This document shows positions 7,777-15,406 of a DNA stretch of 47,895 nucleotides, piece after piece. The notes below the pieces were generated by a model, which searched no databases, was not told the DNA's origin, and saw only the letters and a list, made by a program, of their open reading frames with translations. Numbering within the stretch: the first letter of the stretch is position 1; the number at the start of each line of letters is the position of its first letter. The position numbers were made by a program, and so were the translations under genes. The stretch comes from an uncultured Bacilli bacterium (GTDB taxonomy: Bacteria; Bacillota_I; Bacilli_A; RF39; UBA660), in contig CALVYB010000004.1 in NCBI GenBank assembly GCA_944371955.1, positions 1-47,895 of the forward strand. Direction: 5' to 3'.

Positions 7777-8216
7777 TGTTCTTCCTCATATTGTGCTATT
7801 TTCTGTCTTCTGCGTATATGTTTTTCTTCTTCTGATGTTTTTGTTTCTACAAATTTCTCTATTAATTCTATTGCTTTATCTATGGGCATCTTTTCACCAA
7901 ACGCTATTATATTTGAGTCATTATCTACTCTTGTAGCAATCGCTTCTTCTATTGTATCTACTTTTGCACAACGCACACCTTTTACTTTATTACAAGCTAT
8001 GCTAATTCCAATTCCCGTTCCGCAGATTGCTATTCCAAAATCCACATCTTTATCTACCACCAAATTTCCTAATTTAAAAGCATAATCTGGATAATCTACT
8101 GATTCTTCAGATGTTGTTCCACAATCTGTAATTTCATATTTATTTATTAGTCTATCAATAATTTGCTCTTTTAAAACATATCCTCTATGATCACTAGCTA
8201 TTCCTATTTTTATCAT
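7770..8216 (-). CDS. rpiB: Ribose-5-phosphate isomerase B
   Basis: Interconverts ribose 5-phosphate and ribulose 5-phosphate in the pentose phosphate pathway, in the cytoplasm. IGIASDHRGY at the N terminus, DYPDYA, and the active-site loop ICGTGIGISIACNK with its Cys are all present. The start at 8216 follows AAGGAAA; a longer frame to 8234 begins inside that site. At 148 residues it matches the family, ending in a charged Glu/Arg-rich tail. Members of the RpiB/LacAB family can act on related sugar phosphates (galactose 6-phosphate, allose 6-phosphate), but the lone copy here is best read as RpiB. Confidence 0.93.
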   Translation of the reverse strand: MIKIGIASDHRGYVLKEQIIDRLINKYEITDCGTTSEESVDYPDYAFKLGNLVVDKDVDFGIAICGTGIGISIACNKVKGVRCAKVDTIEEAIATRVDNDSNIIAFGEKMPIDKAIELIEKFVETKTSEEEKHIRRRQKIAQYEEEQC

Positions 8217-8249
8217 ATAGTTTCCTTCTTTCATTTATATCTATTTTTT

Positions 8250-8278
8250 ATTATATCACTAAATTGTTTTTCTAGTAA
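8250..8278 (-). promoter_or_regulatory. Promoter of rpiB
   Basis: TATAAT (8250-8255) carries an upstream TG (extended -10) and a 17-base spacer to TTACTA (8273-8278). It lies just downstream of a cluster of DnaA-box-like sites. Confidence 0.55.
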
Positions 8279-8288
8279 TATTAATATA

Positions 8289-8380
8289 TTTTCCACAGTT
8301 CTTGTGGATTCTATCATTTGGAAGTTGTAGACTGATCAAATAGTTATCCACATTCAAGTAATCCCTCATGTTTATCCCCA
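8289..8380. promoter_or_regulatory. Cluster of DnaA-box-like sites between rpmE and rpiB
   Basis: This non-coding gap holds TTTTCCACA (8289-8297), TGTGGATTC (8303-8311, inverted), a perfect TTATCCACA (8344-8352) and TTATCCCCA (8372-8380). The first two form a small inverted repeat. The consensus DnaA box is TTATCCACA. The cluster lies about 37 kb from dnaA. It might titrate DnaA or make rpiB respond to DnaA; that is inference. Confidence 0.45.
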
Positions 8381-8390
8381 TATTTTTAAA

Positions 8391-8418
8391 AATAAAAACT
8401 GCTATTATTCAGCAGTTT
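8391..8418 (-). terminator. Terminator of rpmE
   Basis: AAACTGCT (8397-8404) pairs with AGCAGTTT (8411-8418). On the minus strand the hairpin runs into TTTTATTTTT. It overlaps the end of rpmE. Confidence 0.8.
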
Positions 8419-8623
8419 CTTGTTTCTCAAATCCATATTTCTTGTTAAATTTATCAACACGTCCAGCACGAGATGCTCTACTTTGTTTTCCAGTATAGAA
8501 TGGATGACATTTTGAACATACTTCAACAGTAATACTGTCTTTTGTTGATTTGCAAGTAAATGTTTCTCCGCATGCACAAGTTACTGTACAGTCTTTTACC
8601 TCTGGATGAATTCCTTTTTTCAT
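8405..8623 (-). CDS. rpmE: Ribosomal protein bL31, zinc-binding type
   Basis: A protein of the large ribosomal subunit at the central protuberance, bridging to the small subunit. At 72 residues it opens MKKGIHPEV and has the four cysteines of the C+ (zinc) form: two in VTCACGE and two in [14 protein letters not shown]. The start at 8623 has a strong GGAAGGAG. It is monocistronic, with its own promoter and terminator. Zinc-binding L31 is the form usually replaced by a zinc-free paralogue under zinc shortage; no such paralogue is in the window. Confidence 0.96.
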   Translation of the reverse strand: MKKGIHPEVKDCTVTCACGETFTCKSTKDSITVEVCSKCHPFYTGKQSRASRAGRVDKFNKKYGFEKQETAE

Positions 8624-8639
8624 ATTATCTCTCCTTCCG

Positions 8640-8708
8640 CCATGATTTTAAAAATCATAGTAATTAAACTAGCGTTATTAGTATATCAGTTATTCTTTTT
8701 ATTTGCAA
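8640..8708 (-). promoter_or_regulatory. rpmE promoter and 5' leader hairpin
   Basis: TTGCAA (8703-8708) and TATACT (8680-8685) are 17 bases apart. The transcript then has an ATGATTTT/AAAATCAT hairpin (about 8642-8658) just before the ribosome site. Such a leader could be an autoregulatory L31 site, but I cannot match a known consensus. Confidence 0.6.
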
Positions 8709-8862
8709 GTGTTTTGTAATAAAATATATCGGTTTTATGCTTAATGTATATTACTATTTTAGTAAACCACAATAGGCGGTGGGTGTGCTTATTTAGAAAG
8801 GCTTATCTTAAATATCTAAAAAACAGAAGTGATTGTAAAAGCATTAACCATCAGATGGTGTA

Positions 8863-10068
8863 TTAAAATTCGATTTCTTGATAATAAATTTTTCCGTCAT
8901 CCATAAGAACATAAATATTATTGTTCAAAGTAGATGCTCCTGCCATATCAACAATCTTCCCAGTATTATTTAATTTAGAAATATCTTCTAGTTTTTTCAT
9001 GGCGTAAGTGTTCCTGCTTTTCGCTTGTATTTCGTCAGTTATATATACATTATTATCAATAACAAAAACTAAATAGTCAGACACTTGAAAAATATCTTTT
9101 ATTTCGCTTGCTTTATGACCATCCGGCAATTGAAAAGATATTTCTAAATCATCGCTTGAATCTAGAATATCGCTTCCCGGCACATAAGAATATAAAACCT
9201 CTTGTTCACCAATTTTACTGTAAATTGGTCTAGATAAATTATTGCCAACATCAGCAGAGGCATAAATCTTATCCACATTAGTTAAATATGGTGTTTTGGA
9301 AGTAGCTCGTAAACCTCCAACTGATGAATATTTTCCAACACTGACATATGCTTCATTTATCCAATAAGCCTCATTATTTTTTGTTATAAAATATACACAA
9401 TACCCATATTTATTACTTATAACAACGTTTAATTTATCACCTATTAATTCGTCTCCATAAGATGTTTGGACTCTATTTAAAACTGATTGACTATGAAATT
9501 CTAATTTATTGGTATCATTATTTATTTCATAATATTTAACAGTATAGTTATTATCATTTTTTCTTACTATATTAAGTGTGCTACCCCAACTTTCTTCTGG
9601 AATGAAATCAGTATCCTTATTAAAATCAATATTTTCAAAAACGACGTTGTCAGTTTTTTTATCCGCTTCATAAAGATTTATTTTATTTTTATTAATATAG
9701 TAAACACTTTCTCCTATTTCTGGACTATCAAAAAATATAATACTGCTAGGTTTATTGGGAAATTTTATTTTTTGGCTATAAATTCCAAAATCTGTGGAAA
9801 AAAATTTATTGTTAGCAACTATCACTGGGGCTGTTCCACCGTTGTCAATATGCGTTATGTGTCCTTGCACTTCATTTAAAAACTCTATGTTTTCTTCCTC
9901 ATCATATAGTTTGTTAAGTAATTTGATACTTTCTGTTTCATACTTCCCAAATGCCATATTATTCTGTGAATTAGCATTTGCATTTTCTTTTTTCCCACAT
10001 CCTGTTATTACTAATAATATAACTAAAATAAAAATAGGCAAAATAGGCAAATTTTTTTTAATGTTCAT
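8863..10068 (-). CDS. Unrecognised lipoprotein, 401 aa
   Basis: A secreted, membrane-anchored protein. Residues 1-24 form a lipoprotein signal with a basic start, a hydrophobic core and the lipobox VITGC, followed by KKEN and an Asn-rich spacer. The rest is rich in short beta-strand-like segments with repeated Tyr-x-Asn/Lys patterns, for example VYYINKNKINLY, CVYFITKNNEAYWI and NNIYVLMDDGKIYY. This could be a beta-propeller but I cannot name a family. The ATG at 10068 is six bases after a perfect AGGAGG; the open frame to 10128 has no such site. It stands alone between rpmE and the SGNH gene, with long spacers on both sides. Function unknown. Confidence 0.8.
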   Translation of the reverse strand: MNIKKNLPILPIFILVILLVITGCGKKENANANSQNNMAFGKYETESIKLLNKLYDEEENIEFLNEVQGHITHIDNGGTAPVIVANNKFFSTDFGIYSQKIKFPNKPSSIIFFDSPEIGESVYYINKNKINLYEADKKTDNVVFENIDFNKDTDFIPEESWGSTLNIVRKNDNNYTVKYYEINNDTNKLEFHSQSVLNRVQTSYGDELIGDKLNVVISNKYGYCVYFITKNNEAYWINEAYVSVGKYSSVGGLRATSKTPYLTNVDKIYASADVGNNLSRPIYSKIGEQEVLYSYVPGSDILDSSDDLEISFQLPDGHKASEIKDIFQVSDYLVFVIDNNVYITDEIQAKSRNTYAMKKLEDISKLNNTGKIVDMAGASTLNNNIYVLMDDGKIYYQEIEF

Positions 10069-10418
10069 ATTATTCCTCCTACTACTAAATTGTCTCTTAT
10101 AATTAAGTTCATATCTAACAAAATTCAACTATAAATATAAGGAAAATTAAAACTATAGACAATTCAATACCACTTTTTTATTATCTCGTAAAATTATTTG
10201 AAATTTACTAATATTACTTTACTGTTCTATTATTCTTACAGCAGCTTATATAACTTATCCAATCTAATTACCTTATTAATTATGTTATACTATATTATCA
10301 TATTTAAATCAATATCATATAAATATTTCAGTGCTATCATAATTAATATGTAATATTATTTTTTAGTAAATAAACATTAAAATTATCATCTATTTATTAC
10401 TATAAGTAACTTTTATTT
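10069..10418. other. 350-base AT-rich spacer, no gene seen
   Basis: Between the lipoprotein gene and the 3' end of the SGNH-like gene. It is rich in A/T runs with no credible open frame or tRNA. The end near 10070-10130 must carry the lipoprotein promoter, but no strong -35/-10 pair stands out. No clear terminator for the SGNH gene was found. Confidence 0.4.
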
Positions 10419-11141
10419 TTAATTTATGTTATTGAACATTATAAGTTTTTTTATTGCTTTTTGTGCTATTTTTTCATATCCTTGTTTTCCTGGATAAATA
10501 CTTTCAGAATATAAAAAATCTTGGTTATTTATTACATCTTCTGTTGAAATGTATGTAATGGTATCAATATTTTTATATATAGTATCTAACATTTTTAAGC
10601 CTTTGTTTATATATTCATTTTCTATTGGTATGGTTGGGTAGCCTATAACGTATATTTCTTTTGGATAATATGTTTTTATTTCTTTTATTAATTTTTCTAT
10701 ATCTTTTTCTATAGATTTCATTATTTTTTGTAGCCTATACTCATTCATATTAGGTGTTATAGCAATATGATAAATAATGTCATTTAACCCAATTGTTAGT
10801 GTGACCAGATCAGACTCTCTTAATGTTTGTTTTATATTTTTTTCTACTTTATTAGTGGTTATTTTTTCATTTGTAACAATTGTTTCATATAGATGATTTA
10901 TGGATTGGTCTTTTACTGCGAAGTCTTTGCTATATAGATTTAATTTTTTTTCCTTTTGCAGCTCATCTCTGATAAAATCACTATAGCCATAATCTTCCTG
11001 TCCATAAGAATTTATACCATATGCATAACCATCCCCTAATGATGTATAATTAAAATAATTATGATGATTGGTCTTGTATATTAAAAAGATAATAAAAATA
11101 ATTAATAAAAATATGATTAACTTATAATGTTTTTTTATCAT
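10419..11141 (-). CDS. SGNH/GDSL-fold protein lacking catalytic Ser and His
   Basis: The fold is that of SGNH hydrolases, secreted or membrane-anchored esterases and acyl hydrolases. Residues 6-22 form a membrane anchor, so the domain faces outside. Block I reads SLGDGYAYG, where the family has GDS with the nucleophile Ser: here it is Gly. Block III is intact as TIGLNDI. Block V reads SIYPGKQGYEKIA, where the family has D-x-x-H-P: Tyr replaces His and the Asp is absent. Each of the Ser and His changes can be one base (GGT for AGT, TAT for CAT). The frame is otherwise clean, with GGAGG before ATG, which suggests a maintained non-enzymatic role or very recent loss. It follows murA after a terminator. 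Confidence 0.78.
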   Translation of the reverse strand: MIKKHYKLIIFLLIIFIIFLIYKTNHHNYFNYTSLGDGYAYGINSYGQEDYGYSDFIRDELQKEKKLNLYSKDFAVKDQSINHLYETIVTNEKITTNKVEKNIKQTLRESDLVTLTIGLNDIIYHIAITPNMNEYRLQKIMKSIEKDIEKLIKEIKTYYPKEIYVIGYPTIPIENEYINKGLKMLDTIYKNIDTITYISTEDVINNQDFLYSESIYPGKQGYEKIAQKAIKKLIMFNNIN

Positions 11142-11149
11142 ATTGCCTC

Positions 11150-11185
11150 CAAAAAAAAGAAATATAACTAATTAATTATATTTCT
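11150..11185 (-). terminator. Terminator of fba-murA
   Basis: AGAAATATAA (11158-11167) pairs with TTATATTTCT (11176-11185), and on the minus strand eight T follow. The stem includes the murA stop codon. It separates murA from the SGNH-like gene 34 bases on. Confidence 0.8.
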
Positions 11186-12429
11186 CTTATTTTAATTTTA
11201 GCACCTACGCTAGTCAGTTTTTCTACTATTTGTTCATATCCCCTCAAGATATGTTCAGCATTTGCTATTGTTGTAGTTCCCTCTGCGAGTAGTCCCGCTG
11301 CTACCATAGCTGCTCCGGCACGTAAATCAGTTGCAACTACTGAGGTCCCTGCCAACTTAGTTGGTCCAATAATTGTTGCGGTTTGATTTTTTACTGTGAC
11401 ATCTGCTCCTAAATCTTTTAAATAGGGAATATGCATAAATCTATTTTCAAATATTGTTTCTGTTACCTTTGATTTTCCATTACATTGAGTTAGTAAAACT
11501 GTAAATGGTTGTTGTAAGTCGGTTGGAAAGCCAGGATATACTAACGTTTTTATTGTAGTTGACTTATAATTATTCGATTTAGAAATCATCACATAGTCTG
11601 TTCCCACTTCTAATTCTGTGCCGATTTCTTCTAATTTTGAAAGCAGTGAGTCTACATGTTCTGGTATTATATTATCTATTTTTAGATTTTTCCCGCATAA
11701 AGCTCCAATAATAATATATGTTCCCGCTTCAATTCTATCCGGTATTACTTCATGAAAACACTTATGTAGTGTTTCTACACCTTCTATTTTAATCGTTGAA
11801 GTTCCGGCACCACTAATACGAGCTCCCATATTATTTAAGAAGGTAGCAACATTTACTATTTCTGGCTCTTTCGCAGCATTATCTATTACTGTAGTACCTT
11901 TTGCTTTCACTGCAGCCAACATTATATTTATTGTTGCGCCGACTGAAGCTATATCCAAATAAATATTAGCTCCGTGAAGTTCTTCTGCTTCAACAATATA
12001 TTTGTTCTTTTCATTTTTTATAGTAGCGCCTAGTGCTTCAAAGCCTTTTAAATGTAAATCAATTGGTCTAGCTCCAATGGAACATCCACCTGGAAAATAC
12101 ATTACTGCTTTTTTATACTTTCCTAATAACGCTCCCATAAAATAGTATGATGCTCGTAATTTTTTAGAAAACTTTTCTTCAATTTCAATATTTATCATGT
12201 TCTTAGGATTAATTATAATGCTCTCGCTTGCTCTTTTCACTTCAACATTTAATTCATTTAATATATCACACAAAGCATCTGTATCTGTTATTTCTGGGAC
12301 ATTACAAATGGTTGCTTCTTCATCTGTCAAAATTGCTGCTGGTATTAATGCTACAGTAGCATTTTTAGCACCACTTATTCGGATTGTTCCGTTTAATTCT
12401 CTGTTGCCTTCTATTTCCATTAATTTCAT
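11176..12429 (-). CDS. murA: UDP-N-acetylglucosamine 1-carboxyvinyltransferase
   Basis: Catalyses the first committed step of peptidoglycan synthesis: transfer of enolpyruvate from PEP to UDP-GlcNAc. Lys22 in ISGAKNA and the reactive Cys116 in PGGCSIGARPIDLH are present, so the fosfomycin-target cysteine is kept. DLRAGAAMVAAGLLAEG near the C terminus is also typical. Length (417 aa) is normal. The start has AGGAGG six bases ahead. It lies 29 bases after fba, the same pairing as murAB (murZ) near fbaA in Bacillus, so by position this may be the MurZ-type paralogue; whether another murA exists outside the window is unknown. Confidence 0.96.
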   Translation of the reverse strand: MKLMEIEGNRELNGTIRISGAKNATVALIPAAILTDEEATICNVPEITDTDALCDILNELNVEVKRASESIIINPKNMINIEIEEKFSKKLRASYYFMGALLGKYKKAVMYFPGGCSIGARPIDLHLKGFEALGATIKNEKNKYIVEAEELHGANIYLDIASVGATINIMLAAVKAKGTTVIDNAAKEPEIVNVATFLNNMGARISGAGTSTIKIEGVETLHKCFHEVIPDRIEAGTYIIIGALCGKNLKIDNIIPEHVDSLLSKLEEIGTELEVGTDYVMISKSNNYKSTTIKTLVYPGFPTDLQQPFTVLLTQCNGKSKVTETIFENRFMHIPYLKDLGADVTVKNQTATIIGPTKLAGTSVVATDLRAGAAMVAAGLLAEGTTTIANAEHILRGYEQIVEKLTSVGAKIKIREI

Positions 12430-12458
12430 TTTATACCTCCTTGTGGCTTTACTATATT

Positions 12459-13304
12459 TTATCGTTTAGTACCAAATAGAGTTACTATTTCTTCAATTCG
12501 TTTCTTTATAGCCTGTTCTCCACTACCAATAATCTTTCTTGGATCATATGCTTCTTTATTTTCTGTTAAAAATTTTCTTACTGCTTTACTCCACACTGAT
12601 TGCAAGTCTGTATTAATGTTAATTTTTGAAATTCCGCATGAGATTGCTTTTTTAATTTTATCATCAGGTATTCCTGTTCCCCCATGTAATACTAGAGGAA
12701 TTGGTAAATTTTCATTTATAATTTTCATCGTTTCAAAATCTAAATTTGGCTCTCCCTTGTAAAACCCATGAACACTTCCTAACGCCGGAGCTAAAGAGTC
12801 GATGCCAGTATTTTGATATAAAGTTAAGCAATCTTCTAAAGTGGCATTCGTAGCACTTGAAGTAATGTTGTCTTCTGTGCCTCCAATATGTCCCACTTCG
12901 GCTTCTACACTTACCCCTTTAGAATGAGCATATTCAACAACATCTCTTGTTATTTTTATATTTTCTTCTAACTCATATCTAGAGGCGTCAATCATTACTG
13001 AGGTAAAACCTGCGTCAATAGCCTTCATACAGGTTTCTTTACTACTTCCGTGATCGACATGTAAGCAAACAGGAATTGTTATATTTAAATCTTTTAGCAA
13101 TCCTTTTACCATTCCACTTATTGTATTAAATCCACCCATATATTTTGCCGCACCTTCACTTACGCCTAAAATTACAGGTACTTGCAATTCGTTACATTTT
13201 TCTAAAATATATTTAGTCCATTCCAAATCATTAATATTAAGATGTGGAACCGCATATTTTCCTTTTTTCGCACTCATTAACATTTCATTAAAGTTTACTA
13301 ACAT
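12459..13304 (-). CDS. fba: Class II fructose-1,6-bisphosphate aldolase
   Basis: Zinc-dependent glycolytic enzyme splitting fructose 1,6-bisphosphate into two triose phosphates. The metal-site motif CLHVDHGSS, the EAEVGHIGG loop, and VLHGGTGIPDD (phosphate-binding and metal-binding His) are present. At 281 residues it is a standard FbaA. Close relatives act on tagatose 1,6-bisphosphate, and sequence inspection alone does not exclude this, but the lone gene with a strong sigma-A promoter next to murA fits the housekeeping aldolase. It is the first gene of the fba-murA operon. Confidence 0.94.
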   Translation of the reverse strand: MLVNFNEMLMSAKKGKYAVPHLNINDLEWTKYILEKCNELQVPVILGVSEGAAKYMGGFNTISGMVKGLLKDLNITIPVCLHVDHGSSKETCMKAIDAGFTSVMIDASRYELEENIKITRDVVEYAHSKGVSVEAEVGHIGGTEDNITSSATNATLEDCLTLYQNTGIDSLAPALGSVHGFYKGEPNLDFETMKIINENLPIPLVLHGGTGIPDDKIKKAISCGISKININTDLQSVWSKAVRKFLTENKEAYDPRKIIGSGEQAIKKRIEEIVTLFGTKR

Positions 13305-13325
13305 ATTCTGCCACCTTTCATATAT

Positions 13326-13354
13326 ATCATAAGCAATATTGTCTTGTTTGTCAA
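13326..13354 (-). promoter_or_regulatory. Promoter of fba-murA
   Basis: A consensus TTGACA (13349-13354), a 17-base spacer and TATGAT (13326-13331), ending about 22 bases before the fba start. One of the best promoters in the window. Confidence 0.75.
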
Positions 13355-13378
13355 AAGAAAAAGAAAGAATACCTTTCT
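13355..13378 (-). terminator. Terminator after mntP
   Basis: AGAAAG (13362-13367) pairs with CTTTCT (13373-13378), followed on the minus strand by TTTTTCTTTT. It lies about 60 bases beyond the mntP stop and immediately before the fba promoter. Confidence 0.55.
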
Positions 13379-13437
13379 ATTTAGAACTAATATTATTATA
13401 TTTTATACGTGAGTGCAACTACAATCTTTTCTATAAA

Positions 13438-13971
13438 TTAAAATAGCAAATATTTTAACCCCAATATTAATAATATTGTAATTCCAATATATTCTGATTT
13501 ATTTTCGAAGCGATGAGCTAATTTATCTCCTAAGTGTACTCCTAATAGAGTAAATATAAAACTCACAAGTGCAAAGATAAGGCAAGCAGAATCTATACAT
13601 TTAGTAGTTAACGATAGAGCTATTCCTACTGAAAAACTGTCTATGCTTACTGTAAAAGAAAAAACAATTATAGAAATCATATTTGTTATTGTCCCAGTTT
13701 TCTTATCTTTTCTTGAGAATAACATTTCCATTGATAAAATTATAAATATAATTCCCACTAAATAATTTGCTTTGAATATATAATTCAATAACACTTCTGT
13801 ACCTAATAACGCACCTATTTTCGGCATACAAAAATGGAATATTCCTACCATTAAACTTAAAAGTATTTTTTTATTTATTGGTATATTGGTGGTACCATAT
13901 GCCATAGCTAAAGAAAACGCATCCATGCTTAAACCTATTGCCATAAAAAAATATATAAGGTTATCATTCAT
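13438..13971 (-). CDS. mntP: Manganese efflux pump MntP-like
   Basis: A membrane exporter of Mn(II). Its 177 residues form six membrane segments in two repeats, each with the family's buried Asp motif: LSMDAFSLAM in helix 1 and VSIDSFSVGI in helix 4. MntP genes often have a manganese-sensing yybP-ykoY riboswitch, but only 34 bases separate this gene from spoIIR, so no riboswitch fits and the gene is probably co-transcribed with spoIIR. The same spoIIR-mntP neighbourhood is found in Bacillus. The related YtaF family is an alternative but the Asp pattern favours MntP. Confidence 0.88.
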   Translation of the reverse strand: MNDNLIYFFMAIGLSMDAFSLAMAYGTTNIPINKKILLSLMVGIFHFCMPKIGALLGTEVLLNYIFKANYLVGIIFIILSMEMLFSRKDKKTGTITNMISIIVFSFTVSIDSFSVGIALSLTTKCIDSACLIFALVSFIFTLLGVHLGDKLAHRFENKSEYIGITILLILGLKYLLF

Positions 13972-14005
13972 ATTATCACCTTATATATTTTATTTATCTA
14001 ATTAT

Positions 14006-14524
14006 CTAAAAATACTTATTGATTAATTCTTTTACAAAAGAAGTATATTCTACATTTTCTGGAGCTTCTTCTGTATCTAATAAACATAGTGGCGGAAATA
14101 ATACACACCAGAAATTTTCTCCCAAACCATCACCTAAAGTAATTACTAGTGACTCGTATTCTCCTTCTTCATAAACAATCCCTTTATACTCTTTCTGAGG
14201 GAAATAATTCATTCCATAATCGATTGAAAATGATTCTTCATTTTCTTGTTGTTTTAGTGTTTCTGCAACAACTTTTGAAAAAGATGGAATTTGTTTTTTT
14301 ATATTTTCTCTAGAATTTTGTAAAGAAGTATCTAAAGTTGTTATTTTTTTTATTTCTGTACTTAAATTATTAACTATTTTCTTTTTTATCGCTTGATCTT
14401 CTTTGGTATTACTATTAGCAATCACTCTGAATCTGATTGCTTCTTTAGGAATTATTACTTTTTCTTCTTTATTTATTACTAATATTGTGGTTATGATTGC
14501 TAAAACGATGACTATTTTTTTCAT
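14006..14524 (-). CDS. spoIIR: Stage II sporulation protein R
   Basis: In spore formers this is a secreted signalling protein made in the forespore that triggers SpoIIGA to process pro-sigma-E in the mother cell. Residues 3-18 are a signal or anchor segment. The conserved IRFRVIANSNTKEDQA, the YFPQKEYKG segment, and the C-terminal ENFWCVLFPPLC are diagnostic of SpoIIR. It has GGAAG before the ATG. It follows prmC by 57 bases and precedes mntP, the order found in Bacillus. The protein appears intact, which supports a sporulation programme, or at least a recent one. Confidence 0.95.
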   Translation of the reverse strand: MKKIVIVLAIITTILVINKEEKVIIPKEAIRFRVIANSNTKEDQAIKKKIVNNLSTEIKKITTLDTSLQNSRENIKKQIPSFSKVVAETLKQQENEESFSIDYGMNYFPQKEYKGIVYEEGEYESLVITLGDGLGENFWCVLFPPLCLLDTEEAPENVEYTSFVKELINKYF

Positions 14525-14581
14525 TTATTTCTTCCTTTCAACTTTATAATGAAAGGAAATAAATTTTTTTATTCAAGAAAT

Positions 14582-15406
14582 TTAATTTATTCCAAAAAAT
14601 ATAAAGAACATTCTGTCTTTGCCAGATAAATCTTGTTTTACTTCTGTTCTGGTGTTTGGCAAATAATCTTGCGCTAATTTTTGAATATCATTTGCTTGTG
14701 TCATACCAATCTCAAACGCAACTAAGCAACGTTCTTTCATATGAGGCTTTATATTTTTTAATATCTTTTTATAGCAATCCAAGCCATCTTCTCCTGCATA
14801 TAAAGCTATATGTGGCTCGTTTTCTTTGACTATACTCTCTATTTCTTCTTTGGTCTTAATATATGGTGGATTACTAATAATTACATCATACTTTTTATTC
14901 ACAGATTCAAACATATCACTTTGAATTATATTGGCCTTTGATTGTAATTTTTCACAGTTTTTGTTAGTTACTTCCAATGCTTGTTTACTTATATCAATTA
15001 AATCCACAGATTTTGTGGAAACTTTTTTTTCAATAGTAAGACCTATTACACCACTACCACAACCTAAATCTATAATATCCACAGGATTTGTGAAAAATTG
15101 TTTAATATAAGAAATAGTGTTTTCCACAAGCTCTTCCGTTTCAAATCTGGGAATTAATACTCTTTCATCAATATAAAAATTATTTCCATAAAAATTTACA
15201 TTTCCTAATACATATTGTATTGGTTTATTATTTTCTAATGCGGAGATTTCTTCCTTGATTAATTTTACTTTTTCTTCTGGTATTATTCTATCTAAATAAT
15301 TTAATAATTCTAATGGATTACAACCTAGAGCTTCAGCAATTAATATTTTAGCATGACTGGAATGGATGTGTTGCTTAGCAAAAAACAGAAGATTTTCTAC
15401 TGTCAT
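14582..15406 (-). CDS. prmC: Release-factor glutamine methyltransferase
   Basis: Methylates the glutamine of the GGQ motif of release factors RF1 and RF2, using S-adenosylmethionine. An N-terminal helical domain (1-75) is followed by the Rossmann fold with DLGCGSGVIGL (SAM binding) and the signature SNPPYIK that cradles the target Gln. Length (274 aa) is usual. Its start codon shares a base with the prfA stop (TAATG), so it is translationally coupled to its substrate's gene. A set of DnaA-box-like words lies inside the gene at about 15000-15129. Confidence 0.96.
   Translation of the reverse strand: MTVENLLFFAKQHIHSSHAKILIAEALGCNPLELLNYLDRIIPEEKVKLIKEEISALENNKPIQYVLGNVNFYGNNFYIDERVLIPRFETEELVENTISYIKQFFTNPVDIIDLGCGSGVIGLTIEKKVSTKSVDLIDISKQALEVTNKNCEKLQSKANIIQSDMFESVNKKYDVIISNPPYIKTKEEIESIVKENEPHIALYAGEDGLDCYKKILKNIKPHMKERCLVAFEIGMTQANDIQKLAQDYLPNTRTEVKQDLSGKDRMFFIFFGIN

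Noticed and set aside
8386-8577. 63-codon minus-strand frame overlapping rpmE
   Set aside because: It overlaps the clear L31 gene on the same strand in another frame and has no start signal of its own.
13972-14005. Possible manganese riboswitch before mntP
   Set aside because: Only 34 bases separate mntP from spoIIR, too short for the yybP-ykoY element.
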